Origin: SIG653 sp964509125
Lineage (GTDB): Bacteria > Bacillota > Clostridia > Oscillospirales > CAG-382
Direction: 5' to 3'
DNA length: 51,295 nt
Assembly: GCA_964509125.1 (NCBI GenBank)
Contig: CAZDVZ010000009.1
Location: 1 to 51,295 of the forward strand
Below are positions 16,931-25,512 of this stretch, piece after piece; positions within the stretch are counted from its first letter, which is position 1; each line of letters begins with the position of its first letter. The notes beneath the pieces are model-generated. The model ran no database searches and was not told where the DNA came from. It saw only the letters and a list, made by a program, of their open reading frames with translations. The translations under genes were made by a program, and so were the position numbers.

Positions 16931-18670
16931 TTAAACTCTTATCTTTTCACTTGTAGTTCTTGATCCGTACTGACTAATAACAGAACTCATGTTTGCCAAT
17001 TCTGCTGCATATTCATCTGCATCGCCATTCATTGTTTTAACACTAATATTATAGAATTTGCAAGCAGTTCCCTCCGAACCGATAATCAGCGCTTCATTTC
17101 CCGTCCCAAGTGCCGTGTAAACAAGTTTCAATTCATTATTCACGTAAAAATACGCATCATCATCGGTGACAACCAGTTTCCATTGAAGAGTTAATGTTGT
17201 TCCGTTTGTATATGTGAATATGTCAGCAGCCGGAATATTATTCGTTTCATACGGAATGGCAAGTTTAAACTTACCGTTGCTTTCGTTGTCCCAAAGAAGA
17301 ATTCTTCCAAATCCGCTGTCAACAACGCCAAATTGAATATGTGAATTTGTAGTAATTGCTGTTATGTCAAGACTACCGGATATCACATAGTTTCTCGACA
17401 AAGTTTCTCCTTTGTGTTTTATGTTAACGACACCGGTGCTGGCACTAATAGTTTGGTCTGTTGTAAAAGATATATCTCCTGTGAATGCATCACCGGCGGG
17501 TAATATTTCAATATCTGTTTTTGCTAACTCATCAACAAAAACATAGTAACAATCAACATATGGATGAACCGTATCTTTTAACATATCGTTAGTAAGAAGC
17601 GGCGGAGTGTCAATATATGTTATATAGCTTCTTTGATCGCACCACTTCTTCATTATGGAATTTATTTGTGAAACCATATTAATTTTCGCCGCATCATAAC
17701 TTCTTTGTGAAATACCAAACCAATAAATTGGAGTGTCGGGATGAGAGTCATGAATAACAATAAACATTCTTTGAAGTGCACAAACAGCTTCGTCAACAGT
17801 GTCTAAATCGTCATATATATTATTAGTTCCAATATGCATAACAATATTTTTGGGATTAATGTCCTTCATCCATCCTGTACGATTCCAAACTTCCCAATGA
17901 TATGTAGTTGTGGACCCTATGCCAAGACAAAGAGCATCTTTATAGGGATAAGACACAGTATAAAAATTCGACCAAAACCACGTATCAAAGAAGGAATCAC
18001 CGACAAACAGTGTGGTTTCCCCACTATTCCCGTATAAATTCCATTGATTTTGCCTGTCCGTTGCTTGAGCGGAGAAATTATACTCATCGTAATTTACATT
18101 ACCACTGGAATTTGTAGCATTATAATTTACATCTTTTGCATAAACATAAAAACTTCCGCTGAAATTTTCCGAAGTTGCAGTAACATAATAGGTACCGGCT
18201 TTCAATGCACTCACGGTCTGCTTTTCTTCATCAATAGTTAAGGCGCTTTTATCGTAAGAATATGTAAATTTTTCCGCAAATTGAGGTTTGGAGAAAGTTG
18301 GATAAAAATCAGATGCCGGATACCCGACAAACGCATTAACATTATCGAAAGAAACAGTACCGGCGGTTTCCAGCGTAGTTACATTAAAAACTGTCTTATG
18401 ATATTCTGTCTTGGCAGTTACCGTAACAGTTTGGTTTGCAACCAAAGCTTCAACCGTGTTATTTTCAATTTTGATGCTGTTTCCCTGGAAAGAATACTCT
18501 ATAGGATATGAATCGGCCGTAAATTGAGGGTTGATTTCCACTTTTTTTCCAACGATAACAGATATATCGTCTATATACAATTCACCATAATTAATAAAGG
18601 AATCGGTTTTACCACACGAAGATGTTAAAACGCAGATTATTGTTAAAATTATTCGAAACACCGACTTCAT
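16931..18670 (-). CDS. Secreted SGNH/GDSL-type hydrolase, probable lipoprotein with Ig-like and sugar-binding-like domains
   Basis: A protein of 579 residues. A signal sequence ends at TSSC (Cys19), a slightly atypical lipobox. Two repeats of beta-rich sequence of bacterial-Ig-like character follow at about 30-100 and 105-178. The SGNH hydrolase core is at about 205-385. Block I is GDS (224-226, Ser226 nucleophile), the block II Gly is near 250, block III is GTNN (281-284) and block V is DTVH (366-369) with the Asp-His pair. The last 185 residues resemble a jelly-roll (LamG/concanavalin-like) module. It is probably a surface esterase acting on acylated polysaccharide or peptidoglycan; the substrate is unknown. 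AAGGGG and AAGGA precede the ATG. It has its own consensus promoter. Confidence 0.75.
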   Translation of the reverse strand: MKSVFRIILTIICVLTSSCGKTDSFINYGELYIDDISVIVGKKVEINPQFTADSYPIEYSFQGNSIKIENNTVEALVANQTVTVTAKTEYHKTVFNVTTLETAGTVSFDNVNAFVGYPASDFYPTFSKPQFAEKFTYSYDKSALTIDEEKQTVSALKAGTYYVTATSENFSGSFYVYAKDVNYNATNSSGNVNYDEYNFSAQATDRQNQWNLYGNSGETTLFVGDSFFDTWFWSNFYTVSYPYKDALCLGIGSTTTYHWEVWNRTGWMKDINPKNIVMHIGTNNIYDDLDTVDEAVCALQRMFIVIHDSHPDTPIYWFGISQRSYDAAKINMVSQINSIMKKWCDQRSYITYIDTPPLLTNDMLKDTVHPYVDCYYVFVDELAKTDIEILPAGDAFTGDISFTTDQTISASTGVVNIKHKGETLSRNYVISGSLDITAITTNSHIQFGVVDSGFGRILLWDNESNGKFKLAIPYETNNIPAADIFTYTNGTTLTLQWKLVVTDDDAYFYVNNELKLVYTALGTGNEALIIGSEGTACKFYNISVKTMNGDADEYAAELANMSSVISQYGSRTTSEKIRV

Positions 18671-18716
18671 TTTCCTTGCCCCTTTTTGAAGAATTTTTTA
18701 AAAATCAGTTTTAATC

Positions 18717-18745
18717 AGTATATCACGGTCAGGATTTTTTGTCAA
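18717..18745 (-). promoter_or_regulatory. Promoter of the SGNH hydrolase gene
   Basis: On the minus strand TTGACA (18740-18745), 17-base spacer, TATACT (18717-18722). It stands back to back with the pncC promoter, with 28 bases between the two -35 boxes. Confidence 0.72.
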
Positions 18746-18773
18746 TGCTATTTTCAAAAAAAGAGTTTTTATC

Positions 18774-18802
18774 TTGAAAAATTCAACTCAATAGTGTACA
18801 AT
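18774..18802 (+). promoter_or_regulatory. Promoter of pncC
   Basis: TTGAAA (18774-18779), 17-base spacer, TACAAT (18797-18802), about 55 bases before the pncC ATG. Confidence 0.65.
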
Positions 18803-18857
18803 ACAAATAAACAGTCGTATCATAAAAAATTACAGCAAAGGAAAAGCAACGATAGCC

Positions 18858-19328
18858 ATGAAAAATGCAAAAAATCTATATAATCTTCTCATAAAAAATC
18901 AATATACAATTACATTTGCCGAATCATGCACAGGAGGACTAATGGCTTCATCGCTTGTAGATATTCCCGGCGCGTCTTCGGTTTTTGGTTTTGGATTTGT
19001 AACTTATTCGGCGGAAGCAAAAAAGTCGATTTTAGACGTTAAATCCCAAACAATAGAAGAGTTTGGGATCGTAAGCGAAAATGTTGCAAATGAAATGATA
19101 CAAGGCGCAATTAAAAAAAGCCATGCAAATGTTGGAATATCAATAACCGGATGTGCCGGTCCGGGAAAAGATACGGATGGAAATTTGCCGGGTACGGTTT
19201 GCTTCGGGTTTTCTGTCAACGGAAAAATTACGACTAAAAAAATATTGATTGATAGTAAAGACAGAAACACCTTTAGACTAAAGGCTGTGGAATATGCGTT
19301 TGAAGTTCTTTCTGATCTTTTAGCTTAA
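18858..19328 (+). CDS. pncC: CinA C-terminal-type nicotinamide-nucleotide amidohydrolase
   Basis: A protein of 156 residues, the stand-alone CinA C-terminal domain without the N-terminal pyrophosphatase part. Family motifs are FAESCTGGLMASSLVDIPGASSVF (about 20-43), the VTYSAEAKKSIL stretch, FGIVSENVANEM, and ITGCAGPG with GTVCFG. Members deamidate nicotinamide mononucleotide to nicotinate mononucleotide in NAD recycling; stand-alone forms are assumed to do the same. No strong ribosome site is visible before the ATG. It stands alone between its own promoter and that of the next gene. Confidence 0.9.
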   Translation: MKNAKNLYNLLIKNQYTITFAESCTGGLMASSLVDIPGASSVFGFGFVTYSAEAKKSILDVKSQTIEEFGIVSENVANEMIQGAIKKSHANVGISITGCAGPGKDTDGNLPGTVCFGFSVNGKITTKKILIDSKDRNTFRLKAVEYAFEVLSDLLA

Positions 19329-19380
19329 TATATCAACATTGAAATTCTAACAAATTTTTAAACCGATATTCAAAAAAATA

Positions 19381-19409
19381 TTGACAGCTATTTAACTTTA
19401 TGATAAAAT
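19381..19409 (+). promoter_or_regulatory. Promoter of the gene at 19450
   Basis: A perfect TTGACA (19381-19386), 17-base spacer, TAAAAT (19404-19409). Confidence 0.78.
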
Positions 19410-19449
19410 TACGAAATGTGTTCAAAAACGAAGTTGGAGGATTTTCCTT

Positions 19450-21021
19450 ATGCCAAAAAACGAAATAAAAGTTAACTTCAAAAAAGGGATCGCCGCAAAG
19501 TCAATTATCATACTTTTAGCTGTCGTTATCGTTATTTCACTTATTTCCGGGAGTCTTTACTGGGTGTGGATGAAGTATTTCCTTTACCCTGATTTTTTTG
19601 ATGCGTTTAATAGAACGCTTGAAACAAAAATGACCCATCTTTCTGATTTTGATTTTGATGCATTTGGAGAAAGCGGGAAAAATATTATAAATTTTGGCAT
19701 TCCTGAAGAAGATTTAAAAAGCACAATCACTCTCGAAAGAAAAAGTCAAAGTTCTCGCGTTGTTATCGATACCGGCGAAGATACTTTAACCGGAATCCAA
19801 AAATACTATGTATTTGGATTTTATGACGGCATTCTTAAATCCGACCATAGCAATTTGTATGCCTCATCAGTTTTAACATTTGAGGAGGATTTCAATAATT
19901 CCATTTTCTGTCCCGACAGTAATTCGGAACACGAAATGTCTCAAAAACAAGCTGACACAATATGCAGTATTGCCAATCTTTTGGCAGGAAGTGGAGAAAA
20001 TTCCGGTATTGATTTTCTCAAAAATTCGCTAAAAGATGCCATAAAAAATTCAAACATTTCCACCACATACAAAACTTACAAAGAAAATATAACGCTCCTT
20101 ACAGAAAGCAGATATTGCAAAGTTGAAGAATTTTCTTTCGACAAAAATGACGTTGCGACCATACTTGACTCAGTTGCCGGAGATATCTCAATAAACAAAA
20201 ACGAAGACTCCAATTCGTCGATTTTGCGTTTGAGTGCTGACAGCTTGTCATTGTATGCGGAGAAATTAAAAAGCAATGACGATCTGATGTTTGAGTTTGT
20301 AGTAAAAATTTTTTATTCGGGAGACTATGTTTCAGGAATGATAATAGACTACACTTACTCAGAAAAAGTCAATAAATCGATCAAGGTGGAAGATCTTGAA
20401 ATAGGAAATATTTTGAATTATAAAGGTGACAGCGAATTAAGCGGAACTATCACCATTGACTTTGGTGCATTTCCTTCAAAAACAAGAGATATTCATTACG
20501 AAAACCTTTGCAAAGGAATTTTAAACGGACAAGAATATAACGGAACTTCACTTATTTTTTCAAGTGAACGCGCAGGAGATAGTATCAATTATTATGTCAA
20601 AGGAGATATCAATTCCGAAAAAACAGAAACAAGCTTCTATATGAACAACTCCGCAGGAGAAGCTGTATTCCATATTACAAAAGAAAACTCTGAAATTGTA
20701 AATATTAAATTTGATTTTTCTGACAGTGCAGATAAAATGAGTTTCAAACTTAAAACAGTAGAATTTAACGGCAAAGAAATAGAGTTTCCATATTCTTTCG
20801 ACGTTACTTTCTACACTGAAGCTGAAATTATTCGTTTAGGGCAATACACATCTTTTCTTTTCCCTAATGAAGACTACAAAGAAAAAGATTACCAAAACTT
20901 TAAAAGTACAGTTGATAAATGGGAATCTATTTACGACCAATGGAAAATAGCCATGGATAAAGCAAATATTAAATTCTTTTCAAATATCGGTATATTATCA
21001 AAAGCAGAAATTTATCAGTAA
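19450..21021 (+). CDS. Membrane-anchored extracellular protein of unknown function
   Basis: A protein of 523 residues that I do not recognise. Residues 1-12 are basic, about 17-39 form one hydrophobic segment, and the rest should lie outside the membrane (N-in topology, no lipobox or clear signal-peptidase site). The extracellular part is acidic, beta-rich in character and has only a few cysteines. The C-terminal stretch (about 480-515) looks helical (KSTVDKWESIYDQWKIAMDKAN). GGAGG precedes the ATG and the promoter is near consensus, so it is a real, well-expressed gene. It is monocistronic, followed by three hairpins, the last a terminator. The presence of similar proteins in other Clostridia is untested. 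Confidence 0.7.
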   Translation: MPKNEIKVNFKKGIAAKSIIILLAVVIVISLISGSLYWVWMKYFLYPDFFDAFNRTLETKMTHLSDFDFDAFGESGKNIINFGIPEEDLKSTITLERKSQSSRVVIDTGEDTLTGIQKYYVFGFYDGILKSDHSNLYASSVLTFEEDFNNSIFCPDSNSEHEMSQKQADTICSIANLLAGSGENSGIDFLKNSLKDAIKNSNISTTYKTYKENITLLTESRYCKVEEFSFDKNDVATILDSVAGDISINKNEDSNSSILRLSADSLSLYAEKLKSNDDLMFEFVVKIFYSGDYVSGMIIDYTYSEKVNKSIKVEDLEIGNILNYKGDSELSGTITIDFGAFPSKTRDIHYENLCKGILNGQEYNGTSLIFSSERAGDSINYYVKGDINSEKTETSFYMNNSAGEAVFHITKENSEIVNIKFDFSDSADKMSFKLKTVEFNGKEIEFPYSFDVTFYTEAEIIRLGQYTSFLFPNEDYKEKDYQNFKSTVDKWESIYDQWKIAMDKANIKFFSNIGILSKAEIYQ

Positions 21022-21075
21022 AAATTGTTGCACAAAATTACTTCATCAAAAAGAAATAATTATATGACCAAACAG

Positions 21076-21108
21076 CGTTCAATTCTCGAACGTCCATTTC
21101 ACGAAATG
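21076..21108 (+). other. Two tandem small hairpins in the 3' untranslated region
   Basis: CGTTC/GAACG with a 7-base loop (21076-21092) and CATTTC/GAAATG with a 2-base gap (21095-21108), immediately before the terminator at 21111. They could be part of a structured 3' end or a small RNA. Confidence 0.4.
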
Positions 21109-21110
21109 AC

Positions 21111-21150
21111 ATCGGATGTATTTTTTTACATCCGATTCTTATTTTTAAAT
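21111..21150 (+). terminator. Rho-independent terminator after the gene at 19450
   Basis: A perfect 10-bp stem (21111-21120 with 21127-21136) with a six-T loop, followed by a T-rich run. Confidence 0.85.
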
Positions 21151-21217
21151 ACCTTTTCAGTTTAAACACAACGAATAAAAAAATATTTCAAATCGTTGAA
21201 AAAATAGAGCATAAACC

Positions 21218-21246
21218 TTGACAAATGAACGAAAAAATGATAAAAT
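21218..21246 (+). promoter_or_regulatory. Promoter of the MinD-like / MGS-like pair
   Basis: TTGACA (21218-21223), 17-base spacer, TAAAAT (21241-21246). The leader to the ATG at 21306 is about 50 nt and AT-rich. Confidence 0.75.
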
Positions 21247-21305
21247 ATAACAGATATATTTTTTGAAATATTACAAAAAAATTTCTGCATTAAACGGGTG
21301 TATTC

Positions 21306-22163
21306 ATGGGAAAGATTTTATTTGTTGCATCATACAAAGGCGGCGTTGGAAAAACAACTGTTAGTGCCGGCATTTCCGCCTCGCTTGCTGCTTTAGGGAA
21401 AAAAGTACTTGTTATAGACGGTGATTTCCATATGAGGTGTATGGATCTTGTTTTAAATTCTGAAAATGATTTTATTTTCGACGCACTTGATGTTTTGCTT
21501 GGACGCTGCACTGCATCAGAAGCAATAATCAAAAATTGCGGTGCGGAAAACTTAGATTTCCTTCCCTCACCCTTAATATACGATGCTGAATTAAACGCTT
21601 TGGAAAATGCTGATATACTATTGAATGAACTTAAAGAAAGTTACGATTTTATTGTTATCGATTCGGGAGCAGACACACCGGGCATTTATGATTCATTTGC
21701 AGGCATTGCCGATGAGGGCATAATTGTTACATTTCAACAAGCTACAGCTATTAGAGCCGCTGAAGTAACCGCCGACAAGCTTTCTGATTTAGGAATAGAG
21801 TCTGTTAGATTAGTACTTAACAGTTACAGATTTTTTGGAAAAAAGAAAAAGTTTCTTCCAAATGTTTTTGAAAGCGTCACACGCACCGGGATTCCTCTAT
21901 TAGGTGTTATTCCGTACGATCCCATTATTATCGAACATCAAGAAAAAGGCATACTACCGTTTTCTCAAAAAAATATTTTTCTAAAGCCGCATGAAGCAGC
22001 CTTTGGAAATATCGCTTTAAGAATTCTCGGAAATAAAGTTTCTTTGTTCAAAAATGTTGGAGCGTTTTCTTTGAGAAAGAATTACATAAAAGAAACGCCC
22101 ATTGAAAAAACTTATAATTTTAAACAAGATACAGATTCCGAAAAAAATATCCAAGATAAATAA
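21306..22163 (+). CDS. MinD/ParA-family ATPase
   Basis: A protein of 285 residues. It opens with the deviant Walker A KGGVGKTT (11-18) after a short beta strand, then IDGDFHMRCMDLVL as the switch region (MinD has a similar Asp). The Walker B region reads VIDSGADTPG, where MinD usually has CPAGIE. This is a dimerising membrane- or DNA-associated ATPase. The last 45 residues (after ILGNKVSLFKNVG) are polar and charged; I see no convincing MinD-type amphipathic membrane helix at the very end, so it may be a MinD paralogue rather than the division-site MinD. No MinC or MinE is nearby. A weak GGGTG lies 7-8 bases upstream. It is co-transcribed with the MGS-like gene 50 bases downstream. Confidence 0.8.
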   Translation: MGKILFVASYKGGVGKTTVSAGISASLAALGKKVLVIDGDFHMRCMDLVLNSENDFIFDALDVLLGRCTASEAIIKNCGAENLDFLPSPLIYDAELNALENADILLNELKESYDFIVIDSGADTPGIYDSFAGIADEGIIVTFQQATAIRAAEVTADKLSDLGIESVRLVLNSYRFFGKKKKFLPNVFESVTRTGIPLLGVIPYDPIIIEHQEKGILPFSQKNIFLKPHEAAFGNIALRILGNKVSLFKNVGAFSLRKNYIKETPIEKTYNFKQDTDSEKNIQDK

Positions 22164-22213
22164 TTACTTAAAAAATAATATTCTTAACACATTTGTTACA
22201 GGAGGAGATTTGT

Positions 22214-22624
22214 ATGAAAATTGCTATTATAGCCAGTGAAAGTAAAAAGGAGTTAGTAACAGAAATATGTGTTGCGTATTGTGGTATATTAAACCGGCAT
22301 GAACTTTGTTCAACAAGTACCATAGGTGAATATTTAGGAAAAGCCACGGGTTTAGAATTTGACACAGTTTCATTTGATGAGCACGGCGGTCTCTCCCAAA
22401 TACAATCTCGAATAACATACAACGAAATTGACCTGCTTCTATATTTTAGAGATCCATGCTCTCAATCGGACTATGATACATCAAGATTTGACTTAGTAAG
22501 AGTTTGCGACGAAAACATGGTCCCTGTTGCTACGAATGTAGCAAGCGCAGAAGCTCTTTTACTCGCATTACAAAGAGGAGATCTTGATTGGAGAGAAAAT
22601 TTCCAAAACATCCGTTTCGACTGA
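22214..22624 (+). CDS. Methylglyoxal-synthase-like domain protein lacking most catalytic residues
   Basis: A protein of 136 residues. The ATG at 22214 has GGAGG about 7 bases upstream. Overall it follows MgsA: IAIIA near the start, a central IDLLLYFRDP and VPVATNVASAEALL. The active-site residues differ, however. The His of the AHD motif is Ser8, the GTTG phosphate loop reads STIG (35-38), and the catalytic Asp of GGDQQ is Leu60 in GGLSQ. The substrate His of DPL..PH is Tyr87; only Asp80 (FRDP) is kept. It probably binds a phosphorylated ligand without making methylglyoxal, like the MGS-like regulatory domain of carbamoyl-phosphate synthetase. That role is inference. It is second in an operon with the MinD-like ATPase. 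Confidence 0.72.
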   Translation: MKIAIIASESKKELVTEICVAYCGILNRHELCSTSTIGEYLGKATGLEFDTVSFDEHGGLSQIQSRITYNEIDLLLYFRDPCSQSDYDTSRFDLVRVCDENMVPVATNVASAEALLLALQRGDLDWRENFQNIRFD

Positions 22625-22671
22625 TGTTTTCATGTTAGAATCATAATTAAGATTAGTTTAATATTTTACTG

Positions 22672-22726
22672 TATAATTTTAGATACATTAGAAAGGGTTT
22701 ACTCTCGACAGAGAGTACAAAGAATC
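22672..22726 (+). promoter_or_regulatory. aspS promoter -10 and leader with hairpin between ribosome site and start
   Basis: TATAAT at 22672-22677 has only a poor -35. The ribosome site GAAAGGG (22691-22697) is 29 bases from the aspS ATG, but a perfect 7-bp hairpin (22700-22706 with 22711-22717, loop GACA) lies between them. Folding would cut the effective distance to about 11 bases. Confidence 0.5.
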
Positions 22727-24514
22727 ATGAAAGAAATTAAAAGAACAGGTTACTGTGCAGAATTTTCCGAAAAAGACATTGGTAAGGAAATATGTGTTAA
22801 AGGATGGGTGCAGTCAAAACGAGATTTGGGAAATTTAATGTTTATCGATCTTAGAGATAGAAGCGGCATCATTCAGCTTGCTTTCGATGATAAAACCGAC
22901 AAAACCGTTTTTGAAAATGCCCAGGCTGCTAAAAGTGAATATGTTATATCAGCAATTGGAAACGTAAGAGAGCGTTCCAGTAAAAATCCCGATATCCCCA
23001 CCGGAAGTATAGAAATTTTTGTTACGAATATTGAAATCCTTGCAAAATCGGAAACCCCTCCCTTTGAGATCGTAAAAAATTGCAAAGCCAACGAAAATCT
23101 TCGACTTAAACATAGATATTTAGATTTAAGACGCCCCGATTTAATGAATAATCTCTTGTTCAGACACAAGGTTGCAAAACTTACGAGGGATTACTTTGAC
23201 GAAAACGGATTTATAGAAATTGAAACTCCCATTCTTGTTAAATCCACTCCGGAGGGTGCGAGAGACTATCTCGTTCCAAGCAGAGTTCATAAAGGATCTT
23301 TTTACGCATTACCACAGTCTCCACAGCTTTATAAACAACTTTCTATGGTTGCAGGCTTTGATAGGTATATGCAGATAGCACGCTGCTTTAGAGATGAAGA
23401 CTTGAGAGCAGACAGACAGCCTGAATTTACTCAGATAGACTTTGAAATGTCGTTCGTTGATATAGATGATGTTCTTTCAATTGGAGAAGGATATGTTTCT
23501 AAACTTTTTGGCGAATTATTGGGAGTTGAAAACATTTCCCCCATTCCAAGGCTTACCTATCAAGAAGTTATGGAACGCTTTGGTTCCGATAAACCCGATA
23601 TGCGATTTGGCATGGAAATAAAGGACATTTCGCACATTGTTAAAGACACAGATTTTATCGTGTTTAAAAGCGCAATCGAGGGTGGAGGCTCTGTAAGAGG
23701 TATAAACGCCGAAGGGTGCGCGGACAAGCTCACAAGAAAAGAAATTGATAAATTAGCTGATTACGCCAAGAGCACCGGTTCAAAAGGACTTGCTTGGATT
23801 AGAATTACACCTCAGGGTTTGACTTCTTCTTTCGGAAAATTTATTTCCGATGAAAAGATGAGCGAAATTATAAGCGCATTTTCAGCAAAAGAGGGTGACG
23901 TTGTTCTCATCTTGGCGGACACAAACACAAACGATGTCTTGAGCCGTTTAGGTCTTTTAAGAATCGAAACAGCAAATAGGGTTGATATTAAAAGAGAAGG
24001 ATATAAATTCCTTTGGGTACTTGAATTTCCATTTTTTGAATACGATCCCGAATCGGGCGAATATGTAGCAATGCATCATCCGTTTACGGCCCCCCTTGAC
24101 GAGTGTCTCCCCTATCTTGAATCGGATAAATCCAAAGTAAGAGCAAAAGCATATGATCTGGTTTTGAACGGCGTTGAGCTTTCAAGCGGCTCCATCAGAA
24201 TTACTGATCCTGAACTTCAAAATAGGATATTTAAGCTTTTAGGTCTTTCGGACGAAGAAGCATATGAGAAGTTTGGTTATCTCTTAGATGCATTTAAATT
24301 TGGACCTCCACCGCATGGAGGCATGGCTTTGGGACTTGACAGACTTGTTATGCAAATGTTGGGTTGCGAAAGTCTTAGAGAAGTAATTGCTTTTCCGAAA
24401 ATTCAAAACGCAACAGAGGTTATGACCTCTTGTCCGAGTAATGTTCCCGATAATGTTTTAGTAGATTTGGGGATAGAAGTTTCCTCTTCCGACAAAGGTG
24501 AAAAAGATGATTGA
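22727..24514 (+). CDS. aspS: Aspartyl-tRNA synthetase
   Basis: A protein of 595 residues of the bacterial type, which charges tRNA-Asp (possibly also tRNA-Asn if nondiscriminating; not decidable here). The N-terminal OB-fold anticodon domain covers about 1-110 (GKEICVKGWVQSKRDLGNLMFIDLRDRSG). The class II motif 1 region is IEIETPILVKSTPEGARDYLVP, motif 2 is MQIARCFRDEDLRADRQPEF, the inserted GAD domain is near 290-400, and motif 3 is GGMALGLDRLVMQM. The leader is short, so no T-box is present. The ATG lacks a nearby ribosome site (see leader feature). The 3' end overlaps the ABC ATPase gene by 8 bases. Confidence 0.96.
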   Translation: MKEIKRTGYCAEFSEKDIGKEICVKGWVQSKRDLGNLMFIDLRDRSGIIQLAFDDKTDKTVFENAQAAKSEYVISAIGNVRERSSKNPDIPTGSIEIFVTNIEILAKSETPPFEIVKNCKANENLRLKHRYLDLRRPDLMNNLLFRHKVAKLTRDYFDENGFIEIETPILVKSTPEGARDYLVPSRVHKGSFYALPQSPQLYKQLSMVAGFDRYMQIARCFRDEDLRADRQPEFTQIDFEMSFVDIDDVLSIGEGYVSKLFGELLGVENISPIPRLTYQEVMERFGSDKPDMRFGMEIKDISHIVKDTDFIVFKSAIEGGGSVRGINAEGCADKLTRKEIDKLADYAKSTGSKGLAWIRITPQGLTSSFGKFISDEKMSEIISAFSAKEGDVVLILADTNTNDVLSRLGLLRIETANRVDIKREGYKFLWVLEFPFFEYDPESGEYVAMHHPFTAPLDECLPYLESDKSKVRAKAYDLVLNGVELSSGSIRITDPELQNRIFKLLGLSDEEAYEKFGYLLDAFKFGPPPHGGMALGLDRLVMQMLGCESLREVIAFPKIQNATEVMTSCPSNVPDNVLVDLGIEVSSSDKGEKDD

Positions 24515-25496
24515 ATTTTGTAACGTAGTTAAAAACTTTGGAGACAAAAAAGCTTTAAAAAACATTTCATTTTCAGTTTCAGATGGTGAAATTATGGGCT
24601 TTTTAGGTCCCAATGGTGCCGGCAAGACAACGGCACTTAATATACTCACCGGGTATCTTTCCGCCACATCCGGAACTGCAAAGATTAACGATATTGATAT
24701 TTTGGAAAAACCAAAAGAAGTTAAGTCCAAAATCGGTTTTCTTCCTGAACAACCTCCTCTTTATTTCGATATGACCGTTAAGGAATATCTTAGCTTTGTT
24801 TTTGATTTAAAAAAGCCCGATATCCCTAAAAAAGCTCATATTGAAGAAGTTTGCCATGTTGTTAAGATTGACAATGTTTACAATAGAATGATCAAAAATC
24901 TTTCTAAAGGTTATAAACAAAGAGTCGGTATTGCCCAAGCACTCATTGGTAAACCTGAGGTATTAATATTTGATGAGCCTACCGTTGGTCTTGACCCTAA
25001 GCAGATTATAGAAATCAGAAATTTAATTAAATCTTTGGGAAAAGACCATACTGTTATTCTTAGCACACATATACTTTCCGAAGTTCAACAAATTTGCGAC
25101 AGAATCGTTGTAATTAACGAGGGTACCATTGTTGCAAACGAAAAAACGGAAGATCTTATAATGGCCGTTTCAGGCCCCAATAAACAAATTGCAAAAATTT
25201 GTGGTCCGGAGACGGATGTTATTAAAGTTATACGTGGAATTTATGGAGTTAAAAATATTGAAGTATTAGGAAAACGTGACACCGATTCCATAAGTTATTA
25301 CATTGAATGCGAAGAAAGAATGGACATTAGAAAACTTCTTTTTTCTTCTCTCGCTAAAGCGGGCTACCCTATAATCGGACTCGAAGGTGTTGAAGCAAGT
25401 CTTGAAGATATTTTCATTAGTTTAACAAATAAATCTACAGAAAATAATAAAAAAGAGCAAAATTCAACAAAATCCAACAAAATAAAAGTAGACTAA
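24507..25496 (+). CDS. ABC transporter ATPase (Gld-type system)
   Basis: A protein of 329 residues. I chose the ATG at 24507 with AAAGGTG just before it; a GTG at 24498 overlaps that site. Walker A is GPNGAGKTT (about 34-42), the Q-loop follows in GFLPEQPPLY, the signature is LSKGYKQR, Walker B is VLIFDEP and the switch His is in STHIL. An extra 100 residues after the nucleotide-binding domain are typical of ABC-2 exporters with GldA-like ATPases. It powers the permease encoded next (16 bases downstream). It overlaps aspS, so transcription continues from aspS. Confidence 0.9.
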   Translation: MIEFCNVVKNFGDKKALKNISFSVSDGEIMGFLGPNGAGKTTALNILTGYLSATSGTAKINDIDILEKPKEVKSKIGFLPEQPPLYFDMTVKEYLSFVFDLKKPDIPKKAHIEEVCHVVKIDNVYNRMIKNLSKGYKQRVGIAQALIGKPEVLIFDEPTVGLDPKQIIEIRNLIKSLGKDHTVILSTHILSEVQQICDRIVVINEGTIVANEKTEDLIMAVSGPNKQIAKICGPETDVIKVIRGIYGVKNIEVLGKRDTDSISYYIECEERMDIRKLLFSSLAKAGYPIIGLEGVEASLEDIFISLTNKSTENNKKEQNSTKSNKIKVD

Positions 25497-25512
25497 GAAA
25501 GGAGAATAAAAA

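Noticed and set aside
22625..22726. T-box riboswitch upstream of aspS
   Set aside because: The leader is about 45 nt; there is no room for a specifier loop or a T-box sequence.
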